From Brevibacterium paucivorans (GTDB taxonomy: Bacteria; Actinomycetota; Actinomycetes; Actinomycetales; Brevibacteriaceae), in assembly GCF_016907735.1 (NCBI RefSeq), contig NZ_JAFBCP010000001.1, forward strand, positions 1,488,001 through 1,552,000: DNA of 64,000 nt. The letters run 5' to 3'. Under the pieces are notes generated by a model. It worked only from the letters and a program-made list of their open reading frames with translations. It was not told where the DNA came from and did not search any database. Position numbers and translations under genes: made by a program. Of this stretch, positions 50,500 to 58,786 are shown in pieces (the stretch's first letter is position 1; every line of letters starts with the position of its first letter).

Positions 50500-51671
50500 T
50501 CACATTTATGCCCGGCCAATTGCCGGAAGAATACGAATCCCTACGTCAGCAGGTTGCGAAGTTCTCAGACGAAGAAGTCGCACCGGTCAGCGCGGAACTC
50601 GACGCCAAGCACGAATTCCCCTACAAGCTGGTCGCAAAAATGGGCCAGATGGGTCTGTTCGGTCTGCCTTTTGACGAGAAGTACGGCGGAATGGGCGGAG
50701 ACTACTTCGCCCTGTGCTTGGCGATTGAAGAGCTGGCGCGCAACAACCAGTCGCTGGCCATCACGCTGGAGGCTGGGGTTTCGCTGGGTGCTATGCCCAT
50801 CTACCGCTTTGGAACCGAAGAGCAGAAGCAGGAATGGCTGCCAAAGCTCACCGACGGTTCCGGGTTGGCTGCGTTCGGGTTGACCGAGGCCGAGGCCGGC
50901 TCCGACGCCGGTGGCACCAAGACGAAGGCTGTTTTGGAAAACGGCGAATGGGTCATCAACGGATCCAAGCAGTTCATCACGAACTCCGGAACCGACATCA
51001 CCCGCCTGGTCACTGCCACCGCAGTCACCGGGACCCGTACGGGCCGTGACGGTAAGGAAAAGCCAGAAATTTCGACCATCATGATCCCTACCGGAACCTC
51101 TGGTTTCACCGCTGAACCCGCATACGACAAGGTGGGGTGGAACTCCTCAGACACCCACCCGCTCACCTTCGACAACGTGCGTGTTCCTGAAGAAAACCTG
51201 CTGGGTGAACGCGGCCGAGGTTACGCGAACTTCCTGCGCATCCTGGACGAAGGTCGTATTGCAGTGGCCGCTCTGTCCGTGGGTGCCGCGCAAGGGTGTG
51301 TGGATGAGTCGGTGCGGTACGCGAAGGAACGTGTGACCTTCGGTAAACCGATCGCCAACTACCAGGGAATCCAGTTCAAGATCGCACGTATGGAAGCCCG
51401 CGTCGTGGCAGCCCGCGCGGCGTACTACCTGGCTGCTTCACGCATGGAATCCGGCCTTCCGTTCAAGAAGGAAGCTGCTGTTGCCAAACTGATCGCCGGT
51501 GACGCGGCGATGGACAACGCACGTGATGCCACTCAGATCTTCGGTGGCTACGGCTTCATGAACGAATACCTGGTTGCACGCCACTACCGTGATTCCAAGA
51601 TCCTGGAGGTGGGCGAAGGAACCACTGAGGTCCAGTACATGCTCATTGCCCGCGAACTGGGCCTTGCATAA
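50496..51671 (+). CDS. Acyl-CoA dehydrogenase (isovaleryl/branched-chain type)
   Basis: This 391-residue flavoenzyme oxidises acyl-CoA to enoyl-CoA. FAD-binding motifs are AAFGLTEAEAGSDAGG and NGSKQFITNSG. The C-terminal part has QIFGGYGFMNEYLVARHYRD and the base-bearing EGTTEVQY. Its place after the carboxylase genes equals fadE19 in M. tuberculosis. It should supply methylcrotonyl-CoA to the carboxylase. Confidence 0.93.
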
Positions 51672-51705
51672 GCGTTTGAAAGCACGTTCCGTTTTTGGAA
51701 ACAAT

Positions 51706-52599
51706 ATGAGCGTGAAACGCGCAATTTTTTCGAGTGTGGTTGTCGGAACCTTGGTCCTGTCAGGGTGCGGGTCCAACGGTTCCGAAACCACCTCGGGAGA
51801 TGGGCAGGGAGCCCAGACCACCTCGGCGGGCCCTGAAAGCACGCCCACCCCAAGCCCAACGCCCGACCCCACTGAGCTGAAGCCGGGAACCAACCATTCG
51901 TACGAGGCGGCGGAATACGCATACGAAGCCAAAGACGTACACAACTGGTTGCACGGGGAAAAGACCCAGGCGGCCAACTACCCTGAGAAGAAGATCGCCT
52001 TCCTCACGTTCGACGACGGCCCCACGAACATCACGCCAAAGGTGCTTGAGGAACTCAAGAAGGCTGGCGCTCCTGCCACGTTCTTCGTGATCGCCGGCGA
52101 GCTGGGAGTCGAAGGGCCCGACGGCGATAAACACCTCAAACAGACCATTGAGGACGGGAACTCGGTGTGCATCCACACGTACTCGCACAAGTACTCGTAC
52201 CTGTACCCAGGGCGCCGGGCCAACGCCGAAAACATCTCAAAAGACTACGACAAGGCCCTTAAGTCCGTGCGCAAGGTTTTGGGTGAGGACTACGAGGTAC
52301 ACGGTTACCGTTACCCGGGCGGACACGGATGGCGCAAAATGGGGGCTGCGGACAAAGCTCTCGAAAAGAAGGGTTCGTACTGGATCGACTGGAACTCTGA
52401 AAATGGGGACGGTACCGATTCGGCGAGCTCAACGGGTGAAGGCCGTGCCAAGCGAGCCCTGTCGACCTTGTCGGACTCCCCGAACGTCGCCGTCATCCTC
52501 ATGCACGACTACCAAGACAACGACGCGACCGCCGAAGGAGTAGCCCCGCTGGTCAAGGAACTCAAGAAGCGGGGCTACGAATTCGGGGTCATCAACTAA
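51706..52599 (+). CDS. Polysaccharide deacetylase lipoprotein inserted in the acyl-CoA operon
   Basis: From ATG 51706 the 297-residue protein has a lipobox (VLSGC) and a Thr/Pro/Ser-rich linker, then a NodB-type domain: TFDDGPT with the catalytic Asp and metal Asp, metal histidines in HTYSH, and YRYPGG. It should de-N-acetylate peptidoglycan or another surface glycan outside the membrane. The preceding dehydrogenase stop is only 34 nt away and maoC starts 19 nt after it. A cell-surface enzyme is functionally out of place in this operon. Confidence 0.88.
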   Translation: MSVKRAIFSSVVVGTLVLSGCGSNGSETTSGDGQGAQTTSAGPESTPTPSPTPDPTELKPGTNHSYEAAEYAYEAKDVHNWLHGEKTQAANYPEKKIAFLTFDDGPTNITPKVLEELKKAGAPATFFVIAGELGVEGPDGDKHLKQTIEDGNSVCIHTYSHKYSYLYPGRRANAENISKDYDKALKSVRKVLGEDYEVHGYRYPGGHGWRKMGAADKALEKKGSYWIDWNSENGDGTDSASSTGEGRAKRALSTLSDSPNVAVILMHDYQDNDATAEGVAPLVKELKKRGYEFGVIN

Positions 52600-52618
52600 G
52601 CACGGGTAATGTGAAGAT

Positions 52619-53134
52619 ATGACGCACAACACACATGAAGAACATGGGTCGGCAGTGGTCCAGCAACGTGGACTGTGGTTCGACGAAATGGAAGTGGGCA
52701 CCGTTTACAAGCACGCCCCGGGCCGTACCATCACCGAAGCAGACAACACGTGGTTCACTGCGGTCACCATGAACACGCAGGCGTTGCACTTGGACGCGGC
52801 TTTTGCTGGGTCGGAGCCGTTTGGTGAGCGGTTGGTGAACTCCATGTTCACGCTGGCCACGTTGGTGGGGCTGTCTGTCAGTCAGCTGACCCAGGGCACC
52901 ATCGTGGGGAACCTGGGGTTCTCCGAGGTGGCATTCCCTAAACCGCTGTTCCACGGGGACACGCTGTATGCGGAAACCAAGATCCTGGACAAGCGTTTGT
53001 CGCGGTCACGCCCAGGGCAGGGGATTGTCACCCTGGAACACATTGGACGTAACCAGGACGGTGCGATCGTAGCGAAAGCCGTGCGTCAAACAATGGTGTT
53101 TACATCTGACCACGCAGAACAGAACGAAGGGTAA
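52619..53134 (+). CDS. MaoC-family dehydratase
   Basis: This is a 171-residue hotdog-fold protein. GRTITEADNTWFTAVTMNTQALHLD carries the family's active-site Asp/Asn and His, and FPKPLFHGDTLYAETKIL follows. The M. tuberculosis counterpart Rv2499c lies between fadE19 and citE. It may hydrate an enoyl-CoA intermediate of leucine breakdown. The citE-like gene follows after 5 nt. Confidence 0.9.
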   Translation: MTHNTHEEHGSAVVQQRGLWFDEMEVGTVYKHAPGRTITEADNTWFTAVTMNTQALHLDAAFAGSEPFGERLVNSMFTLATLVGLSVSQLTQGTIVGNLGFSEVAFPKPLFHGDTLYAETKILDKRLSRSRPGQGIVTLEHIGRNQDGAIVAKAVRQTMVFTSDHAEQNEG

Positions 53135-53139
53135 GTGAC

Positions 53140-53964
53140 ATGGCAACAACAGTGAAGCCCGCTTGGTTGTTCGTCCCCGGTGACCGTAACGACCGTTATA
53201 CCAAGGCGGCGGAACGCTCAGACGTGGTGATCGTGGACCTTGAAGACGCCGTCTCACCTGCCCACAAAGCCGATGCGCGCAAGGCGTTCCTGGACTTCCA
53301 GAACAGCGACCAAGCGCTCGACCCCACCACGACCGTGGTGCGCATCAACCCGGTGGGGTCTGAATGGTTCCACTCGGACCTCAAGTTGCTCTCTGAACTG
53401 CCCGGTAGCGGGTATTCGGTTATGTTGCCAAAGGTCGAGGACACGGAAGCGCTGGAGCACATCCGTGGGCTCAAGGTGTATGCGCTGATCGAAACCGTGA
53501 AAGGTGTCGTCAACGTAGACACCATCGCGGCACACGAAGGCGTGACCGGACTGATGTGGGGTGCCGAGGACCTGTTCGCGTCCTTGGGCGGCGGTCACTC
53601 CCGCACGGCGGCCGGCGACTACCGGGCACCAGCGGTCTACACCCGTGCTCGGGTGCTCATGGCCGCTAAGGCGCACGGAAAACTCGCCATCGACTCGGTG
53701 TGGACGGACATCGATAACTTGGACGACCTCGGCGTGGAGGCCGATGACGCAGTCAACTGCGGTTTCGATGCCAAGGCGCTCATCCACCCCAAGCACGTGG
53801 AAGTTGTGCGGGATGCGTTTAGGCCTTCAGGCGAACAACTCGAGTGGGCGCGAGGCGTGATCCAGGCGGCTTCGAATGCGGACGCCGGTGCGTGGACGTA
53901 CCAGGGCCAGATGATTGATGAGCCGTTGCTCCAGCAGGCGCGGAACATTTTGGCACGCGCGTAA
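53140..53964 (+). CDS. citE: CitE-like beta-hydroxyacyl-CoA lyase
   Basis: This 274-residue TIM-barrel protein of the HpcH/HpaI-CitE family has LFVPGDRNDRYTKAA, VDLEDAV with a metal-binding Asp, ALIETVKG with a metal-binding Glu and GLMWGAEDLFASLGG. Stand-alone CitE is not part of citrate lyase here, since no citD or citF is present. By context and by analogy with Rv2498c it probably cleaves a hydroxyacyl-CoA, completing leucine degradation. Confidence 0.9.
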   Translation: MATTVKPAWLFVPGDRNDRYTKAAERSDVVIVDLEDAVSPAHKADARKAFLDFQNSDQALDPTTTVVRINPVGSEWFHSDLKLLSELPGSGYSVMLPKVEDTEALEHIRGLKVYALIETVKGVVNVDTIAAHEGVTGLMWGAEDLFASLGGGHSRTAAGDYRAPAVYTRARVLMAAKAHGKLAIDSVWTDIDNLDDLGVEADDAVNCGFDAKALIHPKHVEVVRDAFRPSGEQLEWARGVIQAASNADAGAWTYQGQMIDEPLLQQARNILARA

Positions 53965-54012
53965 GAGCCACGCGCATAAAAGCGTGGTGTAGCCCACACG
54001 CGGGAGCTGAAG

Positions 54013-54038
54013 CTACAATAATCGAAGAAACATTGTAG
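54013..54038. promoter_or_regulatory. Inverted repeat upstream of the amidase gene
   Basis: CTACAAT and ATTGTAG, 12 nt apart, lie 27 nt before the amidase start. It may be an operator or an mRNA hairpin; no matching regulator is nearby. Confidence 0.35.
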
Positions 54039-54064
54039 GTCATGAGTGACAGGAATTTGCTCCT

Positions 54065-56095
54065 ATGGCGTCTTCACTCCCGCGCATTCTTACGTCAATT
54101 GCCCTTGCTATTGGTCTCGTCGTTGCACCGCTACCCACCGTGGTGACTCAAGCCAAGGGGCCCGAGACAAAAACACGTGAAATCAGCGTTTCACGTGGGC
54201 AAACAAAGAAGGTTGAAACCCCCAAAGCCAAAGTGTCTGTAGTGGGCGCTACCTGGCGGGGCAACACCGGGGTCGAAAAGGCCGAGTACCGTTCCAAGGA
54301 CAACAACGGCCAATGGAGCGGGTGGAAAGAACTGCCGGTTGACGACGCAGACGGGCCGGACGCCGGTACGGGTGAAGCTGGGAAGTCACTCCAGGGTACT
54401 GAGCCGCTAGTCGTGCCAGAGGGTACGTCGGTTGAGATTCGTACCGCGCAAAAGTCTGACCTGTATGTGGCCGAGACCGGGATAACTGGCAACGTGCGAC
54501 CAGGTGGGGCTGTCGCGGGCGCTGCGCCGGCGCACGCTGCAGGCGGATCGAAGATTGGTGGGTTCACGTACACCTCCCGCAAGGACTGGGGAGCGAAGGG
54601 GCCACGCAAGGGTTGCCCGGTGGAGAAGACCAAAGTTAACAAGGCAGTGATCATCCACCACACCTCGGGATCCAATTCCTACTCACAATCCCAGGTGCCA
54701 TCCATTCTGCGCGGTATCCAGGGGTACCACCAGAACGGTCGCAAGTGGTGCGACATTGGGTACAACATGATTGTCGACAAGTGGGGCAACATTTATGAGG
54801 CACGTTCCGGCGGGCTGACCGACGCAGTGATTGGGGCGCACGCCGGTGGGTTCAACACCAGCACGTTTGGTGTTGCGGTGCTGGGTACGTACAGCAAGCC
54901 GGTGAATTCGTCGACGTTGAACTCGCTGAAGAAGATCGTGCGTTGGCAAGGTGAGCTGTGGGGGTATGACCCTAGTGGCAAGGTCAAACTGACGTCCAAA
55001 GGTGGCACGTCAAAGTACAAGAAGGGTACGGAGCGGACTCTGCCGCGCGTGTTTGGGCACCGAGACGTGGGGAACACGGACTGTCCGGGTAACGGGTTGT
55101 ACAGCCAGTTGCCAAAGTTGCGGATTTCCCAGCCGGTGAAGCCGGGCGCACCTATCGTGTCGGATGGGATTAAGAAGTACTACAGCAAGCACAAGGATGA
55201 AACCGGGCCACCGCAGAGCCCGCAACGCAAGACCGGTAAAGGTGTGTTGCAGAACTTCAAGAACGGCGTGGTGTACCAGTCAAAGCAAGGCGTGTACTTC
55301 ACCGCGTACTCGGCGCCCATGCGTAAAGTCTGGTCGCAGCATGGCTGGGAAAACGGACGGTTGGGATTCCCCAAGTCGGACCGTTACAAGTTTGGTCACG
55401 GGTGGCGACAGAGTTTTGAAGGTGGCGCGATCATTGAGCACTCGCGTGGCACCTACCCCGTGTGGGGCGGGATCCAGTCCAACTGGGAGCGCAACAAGGG
55501 GGCTGTGAAGTATCCCGTGAGTGTTGAAAAGAAAATTGGTGGGAAGAAGCCTGGCTCGTACCAGCACTTTGAAAACGGGAACGTCCACTGGTCCAAGAAG
55601 ACCGGTGCGCACTACACGAACGGCGGGATCCGTAACACCTGGAGTAAACACCGGTGGGAGCAGGGACGGTTAGGTTATCCCACCTCGGACCCATTCAAGA
55701 GTGGGGACCGCGTGCGTCAGAACTTTGAAGGTGGCGCCATTATCCACTCCAAGCGGGGAACGCACCCGCTCTGGGGAGGTATGAAGGCGAACTGGGAGCG
55801 AAATAAGGCGACGTTGCGGAACCCGGTGAGCACTGAGAAGAAGATCGGTGGGAAGAAACCCGGTGCGTTCCAGCACTTTGAACACGGGAGCGTCCACTGG
55901 TCTAAGAAGACCGGTGCGCATTACACGAACGGTGCGATTCGTAACACCTGGAGCAAACACGGATGGGAACAGGGTCGCCTGGGCTACCCCAAGACAGACC
56001 CATACAAATCAGGTGACGAAGTGTGCCAAAAGTTCCAAGGTGGAACGGTTGTGTACCACAAGAATCGGGGCACCTACGTGGCGTGGGGCCGCTGA
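54065..56095 (+). CDS. Secreted N-acetylmuramoyl-L-alanine amidase with LGFP repeats
   Basis: The signal peptide covers about residues 1-30. A beta-rich segment follows, then a PGRP/amidase_2 domain at about residues 160-360: AVIIHHTSGSN with a zinc histidine, GYNMIVDKWGNIYEARSGG, and GHRDVGNTDCPG with the other His and Cys ligands. The C-terminal 280 residues are LGFP-type repeats (GRLGFPKSD, GRLGYPTSD, GRLGYPKTD), which bind the wall. Two of the blocks are a 103-residue (309-bp) near-identical duplication. It should cleave peptide stems from peptidoglycan outside the cell. Confidence 0.93.
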   Translation: MASSLPRILTSIALAIGLVVAPLPTVVTQAKGPETKTREISVSRGQTKKVETPKAKVSVVGATWRGNTGVEKAEYRSKDNNGQWSGWKELPVDDADGPDAGTGEAGKSLQGTEPLVVPEGTSVEIRTAQKSDLYVAETGITGNVRPGGAVAGAAPAHAAGGSKIGGFTYTSRKDWGAKGPRKGCPVEKTKVNKAVIIHHTSGSNSYSQSQVPSILRGIQGYHQNGRKWCDIGYNMIVDKWGNIYEARSGGLTDAVIGAHAGGFNTSTFGVAVLGTYSKPVNSSTLNSLKKIVRWQGELWGYDPSGKVKLTSKGGTSKYKKGTERTLPRVFGHRDVGNTDCPGNGLYSQLPKLRISQPVKPGAPIVSDGIKKYYSKHKDETGPPQSPQRKTGKGVLQNFKNGVVYQSKQGVYFTAYSAPMRKVWSQHGWENGRLGFPKSDRYKFGHGWRQSFEGGAIIEHSRGTYPVWGGIQSNWERNKGAVKYPVSVEKKIGGKKPGSYQHFENGNVHWSKKTGAHYTNGGIRNTWSKHRWEQGRLGYPTSDPFKSGDRVRQNFEGGAIIHSKRGTHPLWGGMKANWERNKATLRNPVSTEKKIGGKKPGAFQHFEHGSVHWSKKTGAHYTNGAIRNTWSKHGWEQGRLGYPKTDPYKSGDEVCQKFQGGTVVYHKNRGTYVAWGR

Positions 56096-56167
56096 GCGAG
56101 CTGTAGCTGGGGAGACCACTGCTGGCGGGGCGGTTCCGTTAATGCCTGCTGGCGGTATCATTGTGAT

Positions 56168-56812
56168 ATGTCGTATGGGACTATCGTAAAAATCGGTCGA
56201 CTTGCGGAGACTCGTCGTGGCCTCATCACCGCCGAATGGCTCAACGAAGCAGGGCTGTCAGCATCGCAAAAAACTGCCCTGGTTAAATCCGGCTACCTTG
56301 AACGGGTCACGCGCGGTGTATATAAGGTTGCAGGTGCCCCGTCGACGCGGTTCACGGAAATACTGGCGCTGTGGATGAGGCTTGGAGACAACGATTACAC
56401 GTCAGATCCGCCCGTGCTTGTTGCTGCAGGTGCAACGGCGGCGTACCTGCACGATATCGGTGACATGTGGCCCGACCCATACGACTTCATCACGGCGCGT
56501 CCCTTGCGCACGCGAGAACCTGGTGTGGTGCTACGACACGAGACTGTTGATCCGCGTGATGTTGAAGTCGTTGAAGGTATCCCGTGTTTGAGTCCCGTGG
56601 CTACGCTTGTTGACTTGATTAAGGACCATGGAGATCTTTCGCTTGTTGGCGATGCCGTGGTCGATGCGCGCACACGTAACTACCTGAATGCACACACTGA
56701 GCCGGATTTTGTGCGTCGGTTGGGGCCGCTCGCTGCGGAAAATGATCTACCAGAGGGAGAAGGCGAGAAGCTTTTGGAGCTTATCACCCAGTACCACCAG
56801 GGGGTAGCGTGA
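56168..56812 (+). CDS. abiEi: AbiEi-family antitoxin/regulator
   Basis: This 214-residue protein begins with a winged-helix domain (LAETRRGLITAEWLNEAGLS, then LVKSGYLERVTRGVYKVAG), the N-terminal AbiEi domain. The C-terminal part has VVEGIPCLSPVATLVDLIKD, typical of these antitoxins. It would repress its own operon and counteract the nucleotidyltransferase toxin. The toxin gene overlaps it by GTGA. The RBS is weak. Confidence 0.9.
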   Translation: MSYGTIVKIGRLAETRRGLITAEWLNEAGLSASQKTALVKSGYLERVTRGVYKVAGAPSTRFTEILALWMRLGDNDYTSDPPVLVAAGATAAYLHDIGDMWPDPYDFITARPLRTREPGVVLRHETVDPRDVEVVEGIPCLSPVATLVDLIKDHGDLSLVGDAVVDARTRNYLNAHTEPDFVRRLGPLAAENDLPEGEGEKLLELITQYHQGVA

Positions 56813-57744
56813 GCCGGCCTGGAGAACCGTACCATGATGACCACGCGTTTGTTCAGGCGCTGACGCATGCTGCAAAAGTGGAAGCTAGTGCAAACGGAAA
56901 GCCCGTCAATAGAGTATTGACAGAGGGGTACTTTGACCGAGTCTTGGTGCGAATCTTCAAAGATCCCAAAAGGGAGTGGTTCGTAAAAGGCGGGACTTCT
57001 CTACTTGCTCGTGAGCCTTTGGCCCGGGAAACCAGGGATATTGACCTGGCTACGAGTGAGTCTGATTTCGAAACTGCGCTTGTTGAACTACAAAATGCCG
57101 TTCAGGAAGATGCAGGTGACCATCTCAGAATAGTTGCGAAATTCGATAGGCCTCTCGCTATGCCGACTGCCTCACAGGGCACGGCGGGTGGGAGGCTTAT
57201 TGTTACGATTTCAGCCGTGGGAAAGGTCGTCTCCCGTTTCGGCATTGACATGGTGGTGTCTGAGCCTCCTGTTGGGGAGATCGAAACAATGGCTCCTCGA
57301 ACTCGCCTTCACCTGCCTCGGCCTGTGTTTACCGCGGAATACAGGCTTTATCCGATACCGGATCAGATTGCAGACAAAATTTATGCCACGGTCGCGCCAC
57401 GTAAGAACTCTCCCGTTCCATTTAGTACTCGCGTTAAGGACCTCGTTGATTTGGCAATCTATGCGCGTACGCAGACTGTGTACATGCGCCCGTTGAGGGC
57501 TGCGTTGAAGCAACGACTAGCGACATTTCAAACGCCGCCGACGCAGTTCAGCGTCCCGGAAGACTGGCGCCGTCGCTTTGGGTCCAGAAAGTTGCGCACG
57601 CCGTTGGTTGACCCAAACGATTATGACGGGGCTGTCCGCGTTGCTACAGAGCTATCTGCGGCCGTGTTCGACGAATCAGTTTCGGATGATGCGGTGTGGA
57701 CTCCTGAACAGGGGTGGACGCTATCGCCACGTGGTTCCGGATAG
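56809..57744 (+). CDS. abiEii: AbiEii-family nucleotidyltransferase toxin
   Basis: This 311-residue DUF1814-type protein has WFVKGGTSLLARE followed by TRDIDLATSE: the GG(S/T) and D-x-D core of MNT-like nucleotidyltransferases. A conserved lysine/Asp region appears in RVKDLVDLAIYART. AbiE systems block phage multiplication; relatives (MenT) add nucleotides to tRNA. The overlap with the antitoxin gene is the normal order. It begins the defence cluster beside the CRISPR locus. Confidence 0.92.
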   Translation: MSRPGEPYHDDHAFVQALTHAAKVEASANGKPVNRVLTEGYFDRVLVRIFKDPKREWFVKGGTSLLAREPLARETRDIDLATSESDFETALVELQNAVQEDAGDHLRIVAKFDRPLAMPTASQGTAGGRLIVTISAVGKVVSRFGIDMVVSEPPVGEIETMAPRTRLHLPRPVFTAEYRLYPIPDQIADKIYATVAPRKNSPVPFSTRVKDLVDLAIYARTQTVYMRPLRAALKQRLATFQTPPTQFSVPEDWRRRFGSRKLRTPLVDPNDYDGAVRVATELSAAVFDESVSDDAVWTPEQGWTLSPRGSG

Positions 57745-57806
57745 GCGGCATATCTAGGAGAGTTTTCCAATGAATGCGTCAGTCAGTGTGGCTGTCAGCA
57801 TCTGTT

Positions 57807-58292
57807 TTATGCGCGCGAAATTCCCCGGAAGGTGACAAAGATTCCGTGTTTGCGGAATCCAGGGACGCCGTCGAACTGGGCCTCTGTTCGGTCGAACTCA
57901 ATGAGGTCGGGAAACCACGGGTCAGTGAACCGCTCAGAGTTATTTAACCAGTCCGGTGGCGTCCATCCATCAGTTTGTGCCAAGTGCTCTGCCAGGCCTG
58001 CAAACGCAGCATCGATTCTGCGTGAACCTGTCAAAGGTGGTTCGGCGTCGAAAACGCTCTTAGCATGGTCGACGCCCCCGTGTTTTAGGGCGCTACGATA
58101 GTTGTCTAATGTTTGGAGAATCGCAAACCGCCAGGCTTCGTCGTCACTCAGTCCCGCGCGAATATCCTCGGTGACCTGTAGAGCGTTTCTTGCCGCCATT
58201 CCGTAACGGGACTTTGCTGGTAACGGAACACATGCGTGATCGAGCGGGTCATCTGTGAATAAAGATGATAGGTCAACCCGTGTGCCCGACAT
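57807..58292 (-). CDS. Uncharacterised 161-residue protein next to AbiE and CRISPR
   Basis: ATG 58292 is supported by GGAGG 8-9 nt upstream. The N-terminal half is helical (ARNALQVTEDIRAGL, DEAWRFAILQTLDNY). The C-terminal half has AAFAGLAEHLAQ, PPDWL, FTDPWFPD and ends FRKHGIFVTFRGISRA. I recall this WF...F(R)xHG(V/I)F signature from small actinobacterial proteins often encoded next to nucleotidyltransferase or regulator genes, sometimes fused to an XRE helix-turn-helix. No such fusion is present here. It is convergent with abiEii (62 nt) and follows the 108-residue gene on the same strand. A toxin-antitoxin or defence role is inference from context only. Confidence 0.65.
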   Translation of the reverse strand: MSGTRVDLSSLFTDDPLDHACVPLPAKSRYGMAARNALQVTEDIRAGLSDDEAWRFAILQTLDNYRSALKHGGVDHAKSVFDAEPPLTGSRRIDAAFAGLAEHLAQTDGWTPPDWLNNSERFTDPWFPDLIEFDRTEAQFDGVPGFRKHGIFVTFRGISRA

Positions 58293-58371
58293 CTTTGTAT
58301 ACCTCCACAACGGTTAACCACAAGCCACTGCGACCTACGCTACGTCACCATCACTCTTGTCGCCATCGCGT

Positions 58372-58399
58372 GGGTCATCCCCACGGGTGTGGGGAGCAC
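58372..58399 (-). repeat. Solitary degenerate CRISPR repeat
   Basis: This 28-nt sequence equals the array repeat except for one missing base near its end and one substitution (GTGCTCC in place of GTGTTCC on the minus strand). It keeps the full inner palindrome CCCCACA/TGTGGGG-type stem and the orientation of the array. It lies 387 nt beyond the last array repeat, between and partly within the two small minus-strand genes. No second repeat follows at a spacer's distance. Confidence 0.9.
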
Positions 58400-58701
58400 C
58401 TCAGCTCAGGGAAGCGCCCTTCCCACAGGTCCCGTACACGGGAATCGAGAATCAAATGTGGCCATACCTGAAGCAATCTGTCTTTGTTTATCAGTTGCGC
58501 CTGGATCTCGGCGGTACCTTCTGCAAGAAGGGCTTGATAGGCGAGGCGCGCTCCGCCGAGCTCAGTCACATCAATGTCGCCGTCGTCAATCCACCGAACC
58601 CAGATCGGCAGGCGGATAGGCTCGTGCAATGGCCCTTTCAAGTCGTCGAGACTGTCAACGACCTCATATGGTTTCAAATCCCGGAAACGTACTCGATCCA
58701 C
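58375..58701 (-). CDS. Uncharacterised 108-residue protein whose 3' end is a CRISPR-like repeat
   Basis: Translation starts at GTG 58701 with AGGGAG 5 nt upstream. Visible features are EVVDSLDDLKGPLHEPIRLPIWVRW shortened here to its core DDLKGPL, a central helix LAYQALLAEGTAEIQAQ and a C-terminal RVRDLWEGRFPEL, which resembles the WexRFPEL end of a family of about 100-residue actinobacterial proteins. The final residues CSPHPWG and the TGA stop are supplied by the orphan CRISPR repeat, so the native C-terminus was probably altered. It is upstream of, and co-oriented with, the 161-residue gene. Function is unknown. Confidence 0.6.
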   Translation of the reverse strand: MDRVRFRDLKPYEVVDSLDDLKGPLHEPIRLPIWVRWIDDGDIDVTELGGARLAYQALLAEGTAEIQAQLINKDRLLQVWPHLILDSRVRDLWEGRFPELRCSPHPWG

Positions 58702-58777
58702 GTGTACTCCCTAACTTCATAAAAAACCAAAGGAAACCCCGGCACCTTCCACTCGATCCACGTGTACTCCCTAACTT
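58691..58777. repeat. 27-bp direct repeat at the leader-distal end of the array
   Basis: Identical 27-bp sequences occupy 58691-58717 and 58751-58777, exactly 60 bp apart. The first contains the RBS and GTG start of the 108-residue gene. The second repeats them but leads, after 14 codons, to a stop just before the first copy. The second copy ends 9 bp before the first array repeat. Confidence 0.92.
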
Positions 58778-58786
58778 AGCGTGACT

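Noticed and set aside
53968-53987. Terminator after the citE-like gene
   Set aside because: Only a 6-bp stem without a T-run; too weak to list.
58312-58371. Complete CreTA-type unit (repeat-guide-repeat) next to the orphan repeat
   Set aside because: No second pseudo-repeat is visible, so only the lone repeat is reported and the idea is kept as a hypothesis.
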